Positions 25,065 to 35,939 of a stretch of DNA of 64,000 bases are shown in pieces. Below the pieces are notes generated by a model that was not told the DNA's origin, searched no databases, and saw only the letters and a program-made list of their open reading frames with translations. Numbering within the stretch: position 1 is the stretch's first letter; every line of letters starts with the position of its first letter. Source of the stretch: Cladophialophora immunda. Taxonomy: Eukaryota; Ascomycota; Eurotiomycetes; Chaetothyriales; Herpotrichiellaceae. The stretch is from assembly GCF_000835495.1 (NCBI RefSeq), contig NW_015622541.1, positions 7,502,001 to 7,566,000 on the forward strand. The letters run 5' to 3'. The translations under genes were made by a program, and so were the position numbers.

Positions 25065-26132
25065 ACTAATCCAATGCTGCCCGGCAGAATGCTGTAGGAT
25101 GGAGATGCGGACTTCGACGAGCTGGAATTGGGCGAGGGGAACAGCGACAACATGCACGATACGGAATTCGCGGTCCAAGGGTATGGTGAGTTACTCATAG
25201 GATTCCTGCATACTGGTGACGGCGGATTTTCAACCACAGAATAACTCAAGTGCCTGAAAAAAGTACTCGCTCGGCACTAGTCAAAGAGCGGGGGTTTGAA
25301 GAAAATGCGGGGACGTATATCCGTTATCCGTGCCTATACGAGGCTCTCGGCGCCAAGACCTCCTAGCGCCTTGGCACAAAGTGGGTACGATGGAATAGGG
25401 GAAATCCCCGATACGCATCCCTATGAGTACCTCACCCGTTTCTGGAATCGGATATTGGAGACCGCGGTGGGATGCGGTGCCCTAATAGGTCCAGCAGACC
25501 AATCTTTACCCACTGGGTGCAGTGTCTCCGCTCGGATCCAACTTCGGGAAGATTTGATGGTAGAAGCAGCCCGTATTGTAGCGTGAACAAGCTGATGCCT
25601 GTACCACAGACGTACTGAAAGGCGCCTCGAACACTTTGTGTTGCTCCGACTTTGGAATAACAGTGGGCTCAGAAAAAGCATCTTCATACTCCGTACTCCG
25701 TTACCAGAGTTTGACGTTGTTCTGAGTGGTGCAAAGCGACCGACTCTGCGATCGGAATTAGAAATAAAATTCCGGCCGCAGATGTGCTAGTCAAATCCGA
25801 AGAGCCCTACGCCCCTACATTGCCAGTCAACGGATACACCCTGTGTCCTGGTCCGTTTTCGGGGTTGAAGCCCTCGATTTCCGTGGCAAGCAACGTTTTG
25901 CCCTACTGTGCAGCCATGATGGCCCTGAGATGGACATACACGCACCGAGGACCCGGCTACTGGGATTTGTTCTCTGGCACGGTCTTGCCATAGCTTACCT
26001 GTCTTGGACACCCCTTTTCTGTCTAACTCCTGAAGAGCTTGCCTTGGTATGAACTGGCGAATATCCGCATTGAGCCTCCACGCTTGATGGGCGACTGTAT
26101 GTCTTCCTGGAAGGGCCCGATATCAGAACACA
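25065..26132. promoter_or_regulatory. Divergent promoter region, regulator 1 / carboxylase alpha
   Basis: About 1.07 kb between divergent starts. The ORF at 25296-25586 has no family resemblance and is probably chance. A CGG-N10-CCG inverted triplet lies at 25308-25323, a form that Zn2Cys6 factors can bind. Confidence 0.5.
25308..25323. promoter_or_regulatory. Candidate Zn2Cys6 site, CGG-N10-CCG
   Basis: The sequence cggggacgtatatccg places inverted CGG triplets ten bases apart, about 245 bp upstream of the regulator 1 start. Binding by either cluster regulator is inference only; such triplets also occur by chance. Confidence 0.3.
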
Positions 26133-28601
26133 ATGTCGACATCTCAAAATCCATCTTTTGAGAGTGCAAGGCCGAATTTGTATCTGGCAAAGCCAAGAAC
26201 CGACAAAGGACGACATATCTGCCGTCTGCTAGTCGCGAACCGTGGGGAAATAGCATGCAGAGTCGTGACGACTGCGCAGGCCCTCGGCATCGCCTGTATC
26301 GTCATCTACACAGAAGAAGATCGTGACAGTTTGCACGCAACTTCAGGCCACGAAGCGGTTTGCCTTGGACACATATCTCAAGGCCAGCAGAACCCATATC
26401 AGGACATAGATTTACTGGTCCAAACAGCGCTCGATGTCCGCGCCGACGCAGTTCACCCTGGTTACGGGTATCTCAGCGAAAACGCCGATTTTGCTCGAGC
26501 GATTGTGGCCGCCGGCTTGATCTTTGTTGGACCTTCACCCGAATCTATATCAGCATTGGGAGACAAGCGCGAAGCTAAGAGGTTCTTGATGATGCATGTA
26601 CCTGAGGTCCCTTTGATTCCAGGATACAATGGGTCGAGTCAAGATCAGGCTGTGTTGGCCGCCGAAGCGGACCGGATTGGATATCCTATTCTGATCAAAG
26701 CCGCCGGCGGCGGAGGAGGTCGTGGGATGAGGATTGTGCATCGCGCCGAGGCTCTCTACGAAGAACTCAATCGTGCCCAGTCAGAAGCTCTACGCTCCTT
26801 CGGCTCCTCGGATTGCCTCCTGGAGAAGTACATCGAGAATGGCAAACACATAGAAATTCAGATTGTGGGCGACGCGAGCGGTGACATCTTATCGTTATAT
26901 GAGCGTGAGTGTTCCATCCAAAGAAGACATCAGAAAGTGATTGAAGAGGCGCCTTCTCCGTGGCTTCCTGACACGGCCCGGACCAAGATGGTCGAAACGG
27001 CACGGATGATTGCAAAGTCAATGGCATATGAGAATGCTGGCACTGTCGAGTTCATGGTAGACGTCCGAACGGGCTCCTTCTACTTTCTGGAAGTCAACAC
27101 CAGGATTCAAGTCGAACATCCAATCACGGAAATGACCACACGAGTCGACATTGTGTCCCTACAGCTCTACGTGGCATCCGGCGGCCTTTGGGTGGAAGAT
27201 GATACCCTTAAGAACGGGATCAAATCAACAGTCGGTCATGCGATCGAGTGTCGCCTGTGTGCTGAAGATCCCGCGCAGGATTTCTTACCAGATTCGGGTC
27301 TCATACTTCGCTGGACTCCAGGAACAGAGTTTCTAGAGCACTCTGAGCGGCAAGGTGTACGATTTGAAACAGCACTCCAGACTGGTGCGAAAATCAGCGT
27401 CTTTTTCGATTCCATGATTGCAAAGATTGTGGTCTGGGCAGCCACACGTCAGGAAGCTTGTTCAACGATGCTCAGTGTTTTGAAACACACCGTGTGTATT
27501 GGAGTCAAGACCAATCAGTGCTTTCTACAGCAATGTCTGTTGCAGCCAGACTTTGCCAATGGGGTCTACACAACCCAGTTCATCTCCCAGTGTGGACAGG
27601 CGTTGCTGAATTTCGCGCCGTCGGAGGCTTTCTTCGGTCATGCGATGCGAACAAGCATTGTGCCTACGCTTCTCTTACGCCATGTGGCTCCCAAGCGAGA
27701 GTATCGGTCTTTCAGTAGCGTTCGGACAGGATTCCGCAATCAAACCCATGATCAGAGTAACAGAACTACAGACATTGTATCTGTCCAGAATATAGCAACC
27801 ACTTCCATCGATAGTCCAGAGTTGTTTTTCTGCATCAACTGGCTCCAAAGAGGCAGTTCAGCAGAAATCGACATGTACAACATTCACCCTTTCAACACTG
27901 CAACCAGCACATTAGAAGTAAAGAAAAGTCACCGAGACGGCGAAGGAAATAATGCCTCTCTCATCAGGCACTTTCACCAGATCTTTGCGAACATGCCTGC
28001 CTCCCAGGGCTCGGCGCCACCTCCAACTTGCGCGGCGCGTGTGATACGATCCTCGTATCATCAAGCAAGGGAGAATAACACCACCGGGTCATACACTCCC
28101 AGCAGGCTTGAGTGGGCAATTGCTGACTTTGTCGTTGAGAATGATAATAGAAGACATTCCTATTATGTTGCGACCAGCCCGTTGAGCAGGACACCATCCA
28201 ACGAGGAGCGTCCACGTCGTCTGTACTGCCACGTTCCTGCGCTAGGTACAAATATAATGCTCGAACAATACTCGAAGCTCTCGTTTGCAGAGTCCCGTCG
28301 GAAGTATTTTAGGGATGTGGATGCCGCGGATGTGCTACATTCTAATCCAGAGCGCACGTACAAAGCTCTCATGCCATGCAAAGTACTCAGAATTATGAAG
28401 GAAAATGGCGAGACAGTGAAGGCTGGCGATGTGCTTCTCATAGTCGAATCGATGAAGATGGAAATGAAGGTTTCTGCCATGGCAGATGGTCTGTTCCAGT
28501 GCACGCTAGGTACAGGCGATGCGGTTGAAGAAGAGTCTGTGTTATGCCAAGTTCTACAAGAACACGAACCAGATAAGCGTGAAAAGGTCGGTGAAGATTA
28601 G
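26133..28601 (+). CDS. Biotin-dependent acyl-CoA carboxylase, alpha subunit (methylcrotonyl/geranyl-CoA type)
   Basis: A single exon of 822 residues. Biotin carboxylase domain (about 28-480): LLVANRGEIACR, HPGYGYLSENADFA, the ATP-grasp glycine loop KAAGGGGGRGMR and the catalytic segment LEVNTRIQVEHPITE. The C-terminal biotinyl domain carries ESMKM, with the predicted biotinyl-lysine at residue 775. It would carboxylate its own biotin with ATP and bicarbonate for use by the beta subunit encoded at 31368. About 820 residues is longer than most methylcrotonyl-CoA carboxylase alpha chains; the extra part is a poorly conserved stretch before the biotinyl domain. Absence of introns contrasts with the eight-exon beta gene. 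Whether it acts on methylcrotonyl-, geranyl- or another 3-methyl-2-enoyl-CoA cannot be read here. No PTS1 (it ends KVGED), and no obvious mitochondrial presequence. Confidence 0.92.
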   Translation: MSTSQNPSFESARPNLYLAKPRTDKGRHICRLLVANRGEIACRVVTTAQALGIACIVIYTEEDRDSLHATSGHEAVCLGHISQGQQNPYQDIDLLVQTALDVRADAVHPGYGYLSENADFARAIVAAGLIFVGPSPESISALGDKREAKRFLMMHVPEVPLIPGYNGSSQDQAVLAAEADRIGYPILIKAAGGGGGRGMRIVHRAEALYEELNRAQSEALRSFGSSDCLLEKYIENGKHIEIQIVGDASGDILSLYERECSIQRRHQKVIEEAPSPWLPDTARTKMVETARMIAKSMAYENAGTVEFMVDVRTGSFYFLEVNTRIQVEHPITEMTTRVDIVSLQLYVASGGLWVEDDTLKNGIKSTVGHAIECRLCAEDPAQDFLPDSGLILRWTPGTEFLEHSERQGVRFETALQTGAKISVFFDSMIAKIVVWAATRQEACSTMLSVLKHTVCIGVKTNQCFLQQCLLQPDFANGVYTTQFISQCGQALLNFAPSEAFFGHAMRTSIVPTLLLRHVAPKREYRSFSSVRTGFRNQTHDQSNRTTDIVSVQNIATTSIDSPELFFCINWLQRGSSAEIDMYNIHPFNTATSTLEVKKSHRDGEGNNASLIRHFHQIFANMPASQGSAPPPTCAARVIRSSYHQARENNTTGSYTPSRLEWAIADFVVENDNRRHSYYVATSPLSRTPSNEERPRRLYCHVPALGTNIMLEQYSKLSFAESRRKYFRDVDAADVLHSNPERTYKALMPCKVLRIMKENGETVKAGDVLLIVESMKMEMKVSAMADGLFQCTLGTGDAVEEESVLCQVLQEHEPDKREKVGED

Positions 28602-28878
28602 GGGAAAGGCGCACACTGCTCCCGGTGTGACGTCTCAGGTCAATCACACACTACTGCCTAGCATATATATATTTGAAGAAGTGAAGATCATCCAAACAAG
28701 TTCCTCCTTTTCACTAAAAAATGTATATCCTCGTCCAATTTCTGAAACGGGAACGGAGAGTGATAGAAACAGTAATATACCAAGACCGAGGTAGTAGAAA
28801 GCCTTGGAGTTGGTTTTCCAACTCGGTTGAGGTGTTACGCGACTTGTAGCTAGATTGGTGAAGGGGTGACACTTGCTT

Positions 28879-31007
28879 TCACAATTTTCCAAGCCTTTTC
28901 TCCCTGATCAACCGAGCATTTCCAAATTTGCGCAACTCAGCCTTCTTAATCTTCCCACTAGCAGTAGTAGGGAACTGGTCAAGCCCTTTGTGACTGCCAG
29001 CATTGCCAGACAAGGAATTGTTCTCAGTTTCCCCAATCCAAAAGAATGTGGTGGGTGTTTTATGCCTTCCAAGTGTCTGGCGGACCCATGTGGAGAGATC
29101 TTCGTCGGTTGGGCGTTTGGTAGAGGATCGCTGTTCGACAAAAGCTGCCACGATTTCTTGATATCTGTGGTCCTCCAGGCCCACAACGCTGCTCTGGGCA
29201 ATCGCAGGATGCTCACTCAGACGCTCTTCAATTTCTGTCGGGTAGATGTTCTCGCCGCCTGGGGAAAGAGGACGCCCAAATGATCAGCCTTATAGCTCCG
29301 ATAGCCCCTCAAGGACAGTGTTGACTCGTAGAACGAGCAAGACTCTGTGCTGTGAGCAAACTGAGAGGATAAATACGCACCTCTAATAATGATATCCTTC
29401 AGCCGGCCAGTGATTCTACAATACCCTTGCTTGTCCAAGGTTGCTTCGTCACCAGTATGCAACCATGTCAGTCCATTTCCATCAGTGATGAGGGTTTCGC
29501 TTGTCTTTTCTGTGTTGCGAAAGTATCCCTTCATGATGCTATAGCCCGCAATGCAAAGCTCACCACGTGTACCTCGCGGCAATATATCTCCACCAGGCCC
29601 AATGACCTTGGCAGATGTATGGGGACAGATAGTGCCTACTGTCCCCAGTTTATGCGGTGAGCGATCCTCTGGAGAGGTCATGAATACCGCTCCGGTGGTC
29701 TCTGTCAGGCCTGCTCGGGGTCAGAACACAGGCGCATGGCAGCTATTCACTTGCTGTAGCAAGACGCACGAACCATATACGATAGTCAAGTCGGGCATGT
29801 CGAAGATTTGTTTGAAATCTTGCATCAAAGAGCTGGGCACAGGGGCTCCGGAGCTGATTCCCGTCCGCACCTTTGCGGATACGAGATCCCTCTTCCTGGC
29901 CTCTTCGAGAACTGCCACGAACATCGTAGGCACCCCATTAAACCCAGTGCAATTTTCGTCCACGATCGCCTTCAGAGTGGCTTGCGGGTCAAAGACATCG
30001 TTTGGGAACACAAGACATGAGCCACAATTTATGCTGGTCATGAGGCATAAGAAGATTCCAAAGCCATGGAAAAGAGGAGGTGGACTGCAGAGGATGTCAT
30101 TTTCAGTTATCCGCATACGGTGACCTATTATGCGACCGTTGTTGACCAATGCACTATATTCAGACGGAGATATCAATCGGGTGTTCTAGTCTTTCCACTC
30201 CTGCCATGGAGCTGTTAAACTTACATGTGAGTCAACATTGCGGCCTTGGGAGCGCCTGTCGTACCGCTTGTAAATTGAAGATTGCAGACTGTATCCGGCT
30301 GGAGTGACTCTGTCAGCTTGGTGATTCTAGCGGCTGACACACTATAGCCTCTGTCAATGACGGTCTGATAGTCCAAGAACAAGCGCGGAGCAGGGTTCTC
30401 TCCTCTGATGATTACTATCTTCTGCAACTTTGGCAGCGAAGGAGCTCCCGTCTCTAGAGCTTGTTGAATGTGCTGTAGAAGCGGGCGCATATTTTGTCGC
30501 CCTATTTGAGCCACCGTAAACAGGATCTTGCAGCCTATCGCACATCAGCTATGCGCGTGCTGCTACAGAAGCGGCCGTGCGAATGCAGAGCAGAGGCAAG
30601 GGATGCTCACCAGTATGCCGAAGAGCATGTTCGCACTCGACCACAGTATATGCGGGATTTAAAACCAAGACTGTCGCGCCAATGCGGCAGATAGCAAAAA
30701 AGAGCTCAACATATCTGGCACAATTCCCCGAAGAAATACCAACTCGGTCATCAGGTTGGATCCCCAGTGACAGAAGCCCTCTGGCAAGCGCCTTTGACCC
30801 TTCATTGAGCTGGTTATAGGTCAGTCTCTCTCCAGTCCATGGCACGACAATAGCCTCGCGGCTTGGATGTCTTCGTGCCTGATCCTCTAGGAGCTGGCCA
30901 ATTGAACACTGTGCCAAAGCCGGTTCCGTTGAACCCTTTAGTAGTGATATATTGTGGTCGTCGAATCTCGGTTCAGTCGTATAATCTGAGTTGGTAGGAA
31001 TCCCCAT
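28879..31007 (-). CDS. Acyl-CoA ligase 1 (AMP-forming)
   Basis: Five exons (31007-30611, 30534-30225, 30153-29774, 29710-29381, 29258-28879) close in frame to 598 residues. Family motifs: the P-loop-like LQFTSGTTGAPKAAMLTH, TIVYGLTETTG after splicing, the hinge region [35 protein letters not shown], and the catalytic-lysine region PTTASGKIKKAEL. It would activate a carboxylic acid to its CoA thioester via an acyl-adenylate. It resembles medium-chain fatty acyl-CoA synthetases more than 4-coumarate ligases. The C-terminus RLGKL ends in GKL, a weak PTS1-like tripeptide. Near the end there is an insertion-like stretch (ETENNSLSGNAGSHKG) not typical of the family. It is divergent from the carboxylase beta gene across 360 bp and probably co-regulated with it. 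Confidence 0.9.
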
Positions 31008-31367
31008 GACGGCTTGGAGTTCTATGCACTAGAATGATCCCTGACCCGCGGAGTTAATCTATCTCAATCAGTCAGAACCTTGTGCGGCTATTGCGGCGTT
31101 TGACAGAAGGTGAGCAAGACTAGACCTGTATATTGCCGGACATATGCCGTACGGTTATCCAGCGCCAGGCGTGTCGATCAGCAATGAGAACGGGAATTCC
31201 GCACGACTGTCCGCGACTGCAGCTATTTCCGAGCCACCAATTGGAATTCACCCTACCAGTTAATTCACCCCAATTCAGACCAGGCCCGTTTTACGAGACG
31301 AGAAGCCTTCTGGTCCGCAGCCAGTATTGACACAGGATTGACTTCAACGTTCTTCAACAGTCAGATC
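31008..31367. promoter_or_regulatory. Bidirectional promoter, ligase 1 / carboxylase beta
   Basis: A compact 360-bp divergent region. Around 31139-31155 it holds clustered triplets (CCGGACATATGCCGTACGG), including CCG-N2-CGG, suitable for a Zn2Cys6 factor. The spacing differs from the other candidate sites. Confidence 0.45.
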
Positions 31368-33517
31368 ATGGCGGCTTCTGCAGTAAACCCAAATGTTGAT
31401 TCATTCCCTCAGATAACGACAAGGATAAATAAACGGTCAAAGGAATTCGCAGAAAACGTCAAGCTATGGAAGCCGGTCAGGGAGAAATATCAAAATGCCC
31501 TCAGGTTGAGTGCATCTGAGGGTAGCGAGTCAAGCATTTTGAAGCACACCGAGCGAGGACAATTGCGAGGTACGAATTCCATATCGCAAGTCAAGACGCA
31601 AACTGTGGTGTTAACGTTGGTCTTATGTGAAAGCTCGCGAACGCGTGGCGCTTCTTCTAGACGAGGACTCACCCTTTCTAGAGCTTCAACCATTCGCGGG
31701 CTATGAGAATCCATGTTCCTCTCCAGCTGCAAGCCTAATAACGGGCATCGGCCTGATCAAGTACGAAGATGTGGTTAATCGAACAACACTTCAGGACAAT
31801 GTGGAAATAACAATTACAGTGACGTTCCCACAATGATAATAGCACATATTCCTTCTCTGAAAGGTGGCGCGTGGAACTACTTCACTGGTGAGCATAGTCT
31901 TTCCCTTTACTTCGCCCTTCTCACAAGTCCACAGTGCAAAAGCAGAATCGCGCGACAAATGTTGCGACTAAGAATGGTCTTCCCATTGTTGCACTCGTCC
32001 ACTCGGTAGGTTGACAAGAGTAATGCTCCAGCAGTTTGGCATACGCTGAGCCTCCCTTCCTCCATATTTAGGCCGGTATCTATCTACCACTTCAGTTTCA
32101 CGTTTTCCCATATGGCGGAAAGCTATTTCGAGATCTTTCAGTCCGGACCAGACAAGGCCACCAGTCTTGCGCTGTCGTTTTTGGCGGCTCAACAGCCGGC
32201 GGGGCCTATCATCCCGCGCTGTCGGATCACACCATATTTGTGAAAGGCCAGGCTAATGTCTTCCTCGGTGGCCCGCCGTTGGTCAAAATGGCCATAGGGG
32301 AAACCGTAGATGCGGAGGATCTTGGGGGCGCCGAAATGCATGCCACTGTCACGGGTTTAGCTGATCAGCTGGCTGTCGATGAGTATGAGCCATTCACCAT
32401 GTCCCTCGATGTTGGGTGATAGCTAGATGCTGACAACCAACACCATGTTGGTGTAGATTCGATGCCATTCGAAAGGCAAGACAATGGGTCCTAACAACAA
32501 CAGCAGCAAGACTCGTCGGGCGGTACAGTAGGCCTGAAGTGCCTCCTCGGCTGCCACTCTATGATCCGGAGGAATTGTATGGAATCGTGAACCCCGATAT
32601 CCGTCAGCCACTGGACATGATGGAGGTGATTCTACGGATTGTCGACGATGCAAGGCTGGAATCTTTCAAACCTTTATGGGGCAAAGCGATGATAACAACA
32701 TGGGCTTACGTTTTTGGTACGTTTGAACCCCCCCCCCCCCCGGGGGGGGGGGGGGGGAGTGGCCATCCAAGGCCTCTCGACTGTACGGCAAAGTTCATGC
32801 CTCCACTATTGAGCTAATATTGTAATAATACTCGGTTCTAGGCCATCTGACAGGAATTATCGCTAATCAGCGACCGATAATCAGTCCGGACGAGTCGGAC
32901 AAGTCTACGCAATTCGTCCATATCTGCAACCAAATGTAAGAGGGGGCGAAAATTCTTACTTCTCAAGCGTTTGAGGACTAATTCGAAAGCGCTGCTACAG
33001 GAAGGTTCCGATTGTCTTTCTCCACAATGTGACTGGGTTCATGGTCGGCTTGAAAGCTGAGCGAGCTGGCTTGATCAAGAAAGGCGCCAAGTTTGTGAGC
33101 GCCATCAGTACCAGCCTTGTCCCTCACATTAGCATCCTTATTGGTGCATCATACGGGGCAGGGAACTACGCCATGTGCGGGCGGGCCTTCAAACCACGGT
33201 TCTTGTTCGCATGGCCGACCAGTCGCTGCTCAGCCATGGGGCCAGAACAACTGTCTGGGGTCATGGATAGCATCACACGAACCTCTGCAGAGCGATCGGC
33301 TCGACCGGTAGACGAAGCTCGGCTGTCAGCGCAAGCAGAAGCCCTAAAGGCCCGAGTTGAACGTGATTCGACAGCATACAGATACTCGTCGTACCTCCAC
33401 GACGACGGTATTATCGATCCTCGAGACACAAGAGACGTTCTGGGAATATGCTTGGAAGTCGTTAAGAATACCCAAATCAAGACTAACCCAGGGTCGAGGA
33501 ATCTGGCAAGGATCTAG
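31368..33517 (+). CDS. Acyl-CoA carboxylase, beta (carboxyltransferase) subunit
   Basis: Eight exons (31368-31569, 31634-31760, 31820-31887, 31935-32005, 32072-32382, 32457-32716, 32842-32935, 33001-33517) close in frame to 549 residues. The start is the ATG before AASAVNPN. Crotonase-fold carboxyltransferase motifs are intact: RERVALLLDEDSPFLEL, VPTMIIAHIPSLKGGAWN, SAGIYLPLQF, FGGSTAGGAYHPALSDHTIFV, VFLGGPPLVKMAIGE, DLGGAEMHATVTGLADQLA and IGASYGAGNYAMCGRAF. It transfers CO2 from biotin to the acyl-CoA, as in methylcrotonyl- or geranyl-CoA carboxylase. Length fits the family (about 540). It ends LARI, a weak PTS1-like tripeptide. Intron 6 contains an extreme C14-G16 palindrome. Partner of the alpha subunit at 26133. 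Confidence 0.92.
32728..32757. repeat. C14-G16 homopolymer palindrome inside an intron
   Basis: Fourteen C followed directly by sixteen G, about 11 bases after the GTACG donor of beta-subunit intron 6. On either strand it can fold as a near-loopless G:C hairpin, and the G-run can also form a quadruplex. It may be real or an assembly/sequencing artefact. Coding sequence on both sides is intact. Confidence 0.75.
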
Positions 33518-33984
33518 GATGTTTGGGAGCATTCCTGAACCCCCTGGCTCCGTGATTATTGTTTTTGCCTATAGCGCGGATGGGATCCCTGGTTATGAGT
33601 AAGACCTCTTCTCTTTGAAGCTCGCGAGCATGTACGGGAGTGCCTGAATGGGATGTAGTTCTTATAATACGCAGTCTGGTGCTTAGTGGGTGTTAGGAAA
33701 CGTTGCATCCGTTTGTATACTGAATGCCATACCACTACTTCAGTGTGTCGACTTTACTTAATGCCGAGCAGACTATATCAGCAACTGGCGTCTCATACGG
33801 CCTGTCGGACGTCCAGTAGACTGGCAGGCGCGGCTCGGCCTACGACAACTCCGAAAATCTACGGCTTTATTCGTCCTAGCACGGCATTCGGCTGCCGCGA
33901 TATAGTTTGAGGCGTACCCCAATGCTTGGAGAAGAAGAGGAGACTACGACACTGTGCTATCCATGAGGCTCGATACTTGACAGT
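33518..33984. other. Intergenic, carboxylase beta to lyase-hydratase
   Basis: About 470 bp between two plus-strand genes, expected to hold the terminator of the first and the promoter of the second. A CCG-N8-CGG triplet pair is seen near 33852-33865. No gene. Confidence 0.4.
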
Positions 33985-35939
33985 ATGATGAAAACTCCAG
34001 CCGTACGCATTGTCGAAGTTGGTCCACGAGATGGTCTACAAGCCATCGAAGAGATTGTTCCGACTGAAATCAAAATCGAGCTCATTGAAAGACTCTCCAA
34101 GACTGGCCTGTGATATATAGAAGCCACTTCATTCGCACCGTGGCGATGGATTCCACAACTAGCGGATCACAGAGCGGTCATGCAAACCATCAAAGAGATT
34201 CAAAATACCGCTGGTGCCTCGATCACATACTCCGTCTTAGTTCCTAACGTCAAAGGATTTCTCGCCGCTGCCGAGGCAGGTGCGCGGGAAGTAGGAGTCT
34301 TCGTCTCAGCTACCGAGAGCTTCAGCCGCAATAACAGCAATTGCAGCGTCAAGGAGGGTTTGGAACGTGCCAGGGAGATTGCAAACAGGGCTAGGAGTCG
34401 AGGAATACACGTGCGAGCGTAAGTCATACTCTTTGCAGAATGAACCAGAGCGACAAGATGGTGCTTAGAGATGCGCGAGAGATTTGGTTTGACTTACATG
34501 AATCGGGCGCCAGGTACGTCTCTTGCGCCTTTTCCTGCCCATTTGATGGCCCAACAGATCCGCAGGATGTGTTGACGGTGGCACAAGGCCTGCTCAACAT
34601 GGGATGCTACGAGGTCAGTCTCGGCGACACTACCGGGGCTGGTACTCCAGCTCATGTTCGGCGTCTGCTCGACGTTCTTCTGAGATCCATTCCTGCCCAT
34701 CGACTAGCAGGCCATTTCCATGATACCTACGGCCAAGCAGTTGCCAATGCGGTCACAGCCTATGAACTCGGCCTGCGCACGTTTGATAGTAGCGTGGGCG
34801 GTCTTGGAGGGTGTCCCTACAGTCCAGGGGCGAAGGGCAATCTAGCCACCGAGGACCTCGTCTATACCTTCCAAGGTATGGGGATATCAACCGGCGTGGA
34901 CCTTTACAAACTGGCAGAGATCGGTCACTGGATAAACGAAAAGCTAGGGAAGCCAGATGGCAGCCGAGCGGGTGCAGCTATCCATTCGAAAAGTGACACC
35001 GTACCAGCCAAAAGTACCCACAAGTGTCAACCTACGACATGGACCATGGTCGAACAAGATCCAGAGTACCAGCTGCTTCGGCACGCATCAACAGTCAAAA
35101 TAGTGCTAAATCGACCCCACAATGGCAACGCTTTGACCCGGACAATGCTCACACACTTGACAACGCTCTTCGAGACGCTGTCGAATGACCCCTCGGTGTT
35201 TCATATTGTTCTCACAGGTAAGGGCAAATACTTTTGCACGGGAATGGATCTCAGCAGCGGTGGTGCCACCGCCGCCGGAGCGGATGTGGTCTCGAAACAG
35301 GACCAGTTCGAAGGTCTGTACAAACTCTTCGAGGCTATAGACAGAACTCCTCAGACGACCATCGCATTAATCAACGGACCAACGTTTGGTGGCGGAACCG
35401 GACTCGCCTTTGTATGCGACATCCGCCTGGCCCAGGCCAATGCAACATTCACCATGACTGAGGTCAAGCTAGGGCTTTGCCCTGCCACCATCTCCAAGTT
35501 TGTCGTTCGCGAGTGGGGCCTGGCTATTGCTCGCGAGGCTATGTTGACAAGTCGACCGGTCACCGCACAAGAACTCCATCGTTTTGGCGCAGTACATGCC
35601 ATAGCCTCTTCACTTTCGTTACCGTCCTCCGCGGCCACGGATGGATCGCACCGAAACCTTGACCAATTGTTGCAACAATATCTCGATAAATACCTCAACC
35701 ATGCTGCCCCGCAGGCATCAGCACGAACCAAGGAGTTGGTTGCCGCTGCGTGGCGTTATGCAGGTGATGAGCGTCAAGCCAAGGTCATAAAAGACGTCTT
35801 CGAGTGGATGATTGCTCCTAGCGAAGAAGCTCAGATCGGCACAGACGCATTTAGGGCGGGGAAAAATGGGGTAGATTGGTACGAGGTGTACCAAAACCGC
35901 AAACTAACAGGGTGTCAGAGCCTGAAACCGAAGTTGTAG
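33985..35939 (+). CDS. HMG-CoA lyase / enoyl-CoA hydratase fusion, with an in-frame TGA
   Basis: Exons 33985-34418 and 34514-35939 give 620 codons in one frame. The first 330 residues are a lyase of the HMG-CoA lyase family: VGPRDGLQ near the start, metal-binding HFHDTYGQA and the cysteine loop [14 protein letters not shown]. The rest is a crotonase-fold hydratase: [32 protein letters not shown] and [17 protein letters not shown], the last typical of methylglutaconyl- or isohexenylglutaconyl-CoA hydratases. One of the two usual crotonase glutamates appears replaced (GGTG). Together these catalyse the hydration and acetoacetate- or acetyl-releasing cleavage that follow carboxylation. Codon 43 is TGA (34111-34113), in a stretch reading SKTGL-stop-YIEATSF where homologues have a sense codon. 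The C-terminus KPKL is PTS1-like. If the TGA is not bypassed, only a shorter protein from ATG 34180 would form, lacking the VGPRDGLQ segment. Confidence 0.85.
34111..34113 (+). other. Premature TGA in the lyase domain
   Basis: An in-frame stop inside otherwise conserved coding sequence. The gene continues in the same frame on both sides. A CGA-to-TGA transition would explain it, since arginine is common at this place. Readthrough, RNA editing, mutation and sequence error are all possible. Confidence 0.8.

Noticed and set aside
25296..25586. 96-codon ORF in the regulator 1 / carboxylase alpha promoter
   Set aside because: No family resemblance and no splice partners found; probably chance.
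34419..34513. Independent start of the fusion gene at the ORF beginning near 34440
   Set aside because: That start lies inside an intron with a good GTAAGT donor and CAG acceptor; splicing joins the lyase halves in frame.
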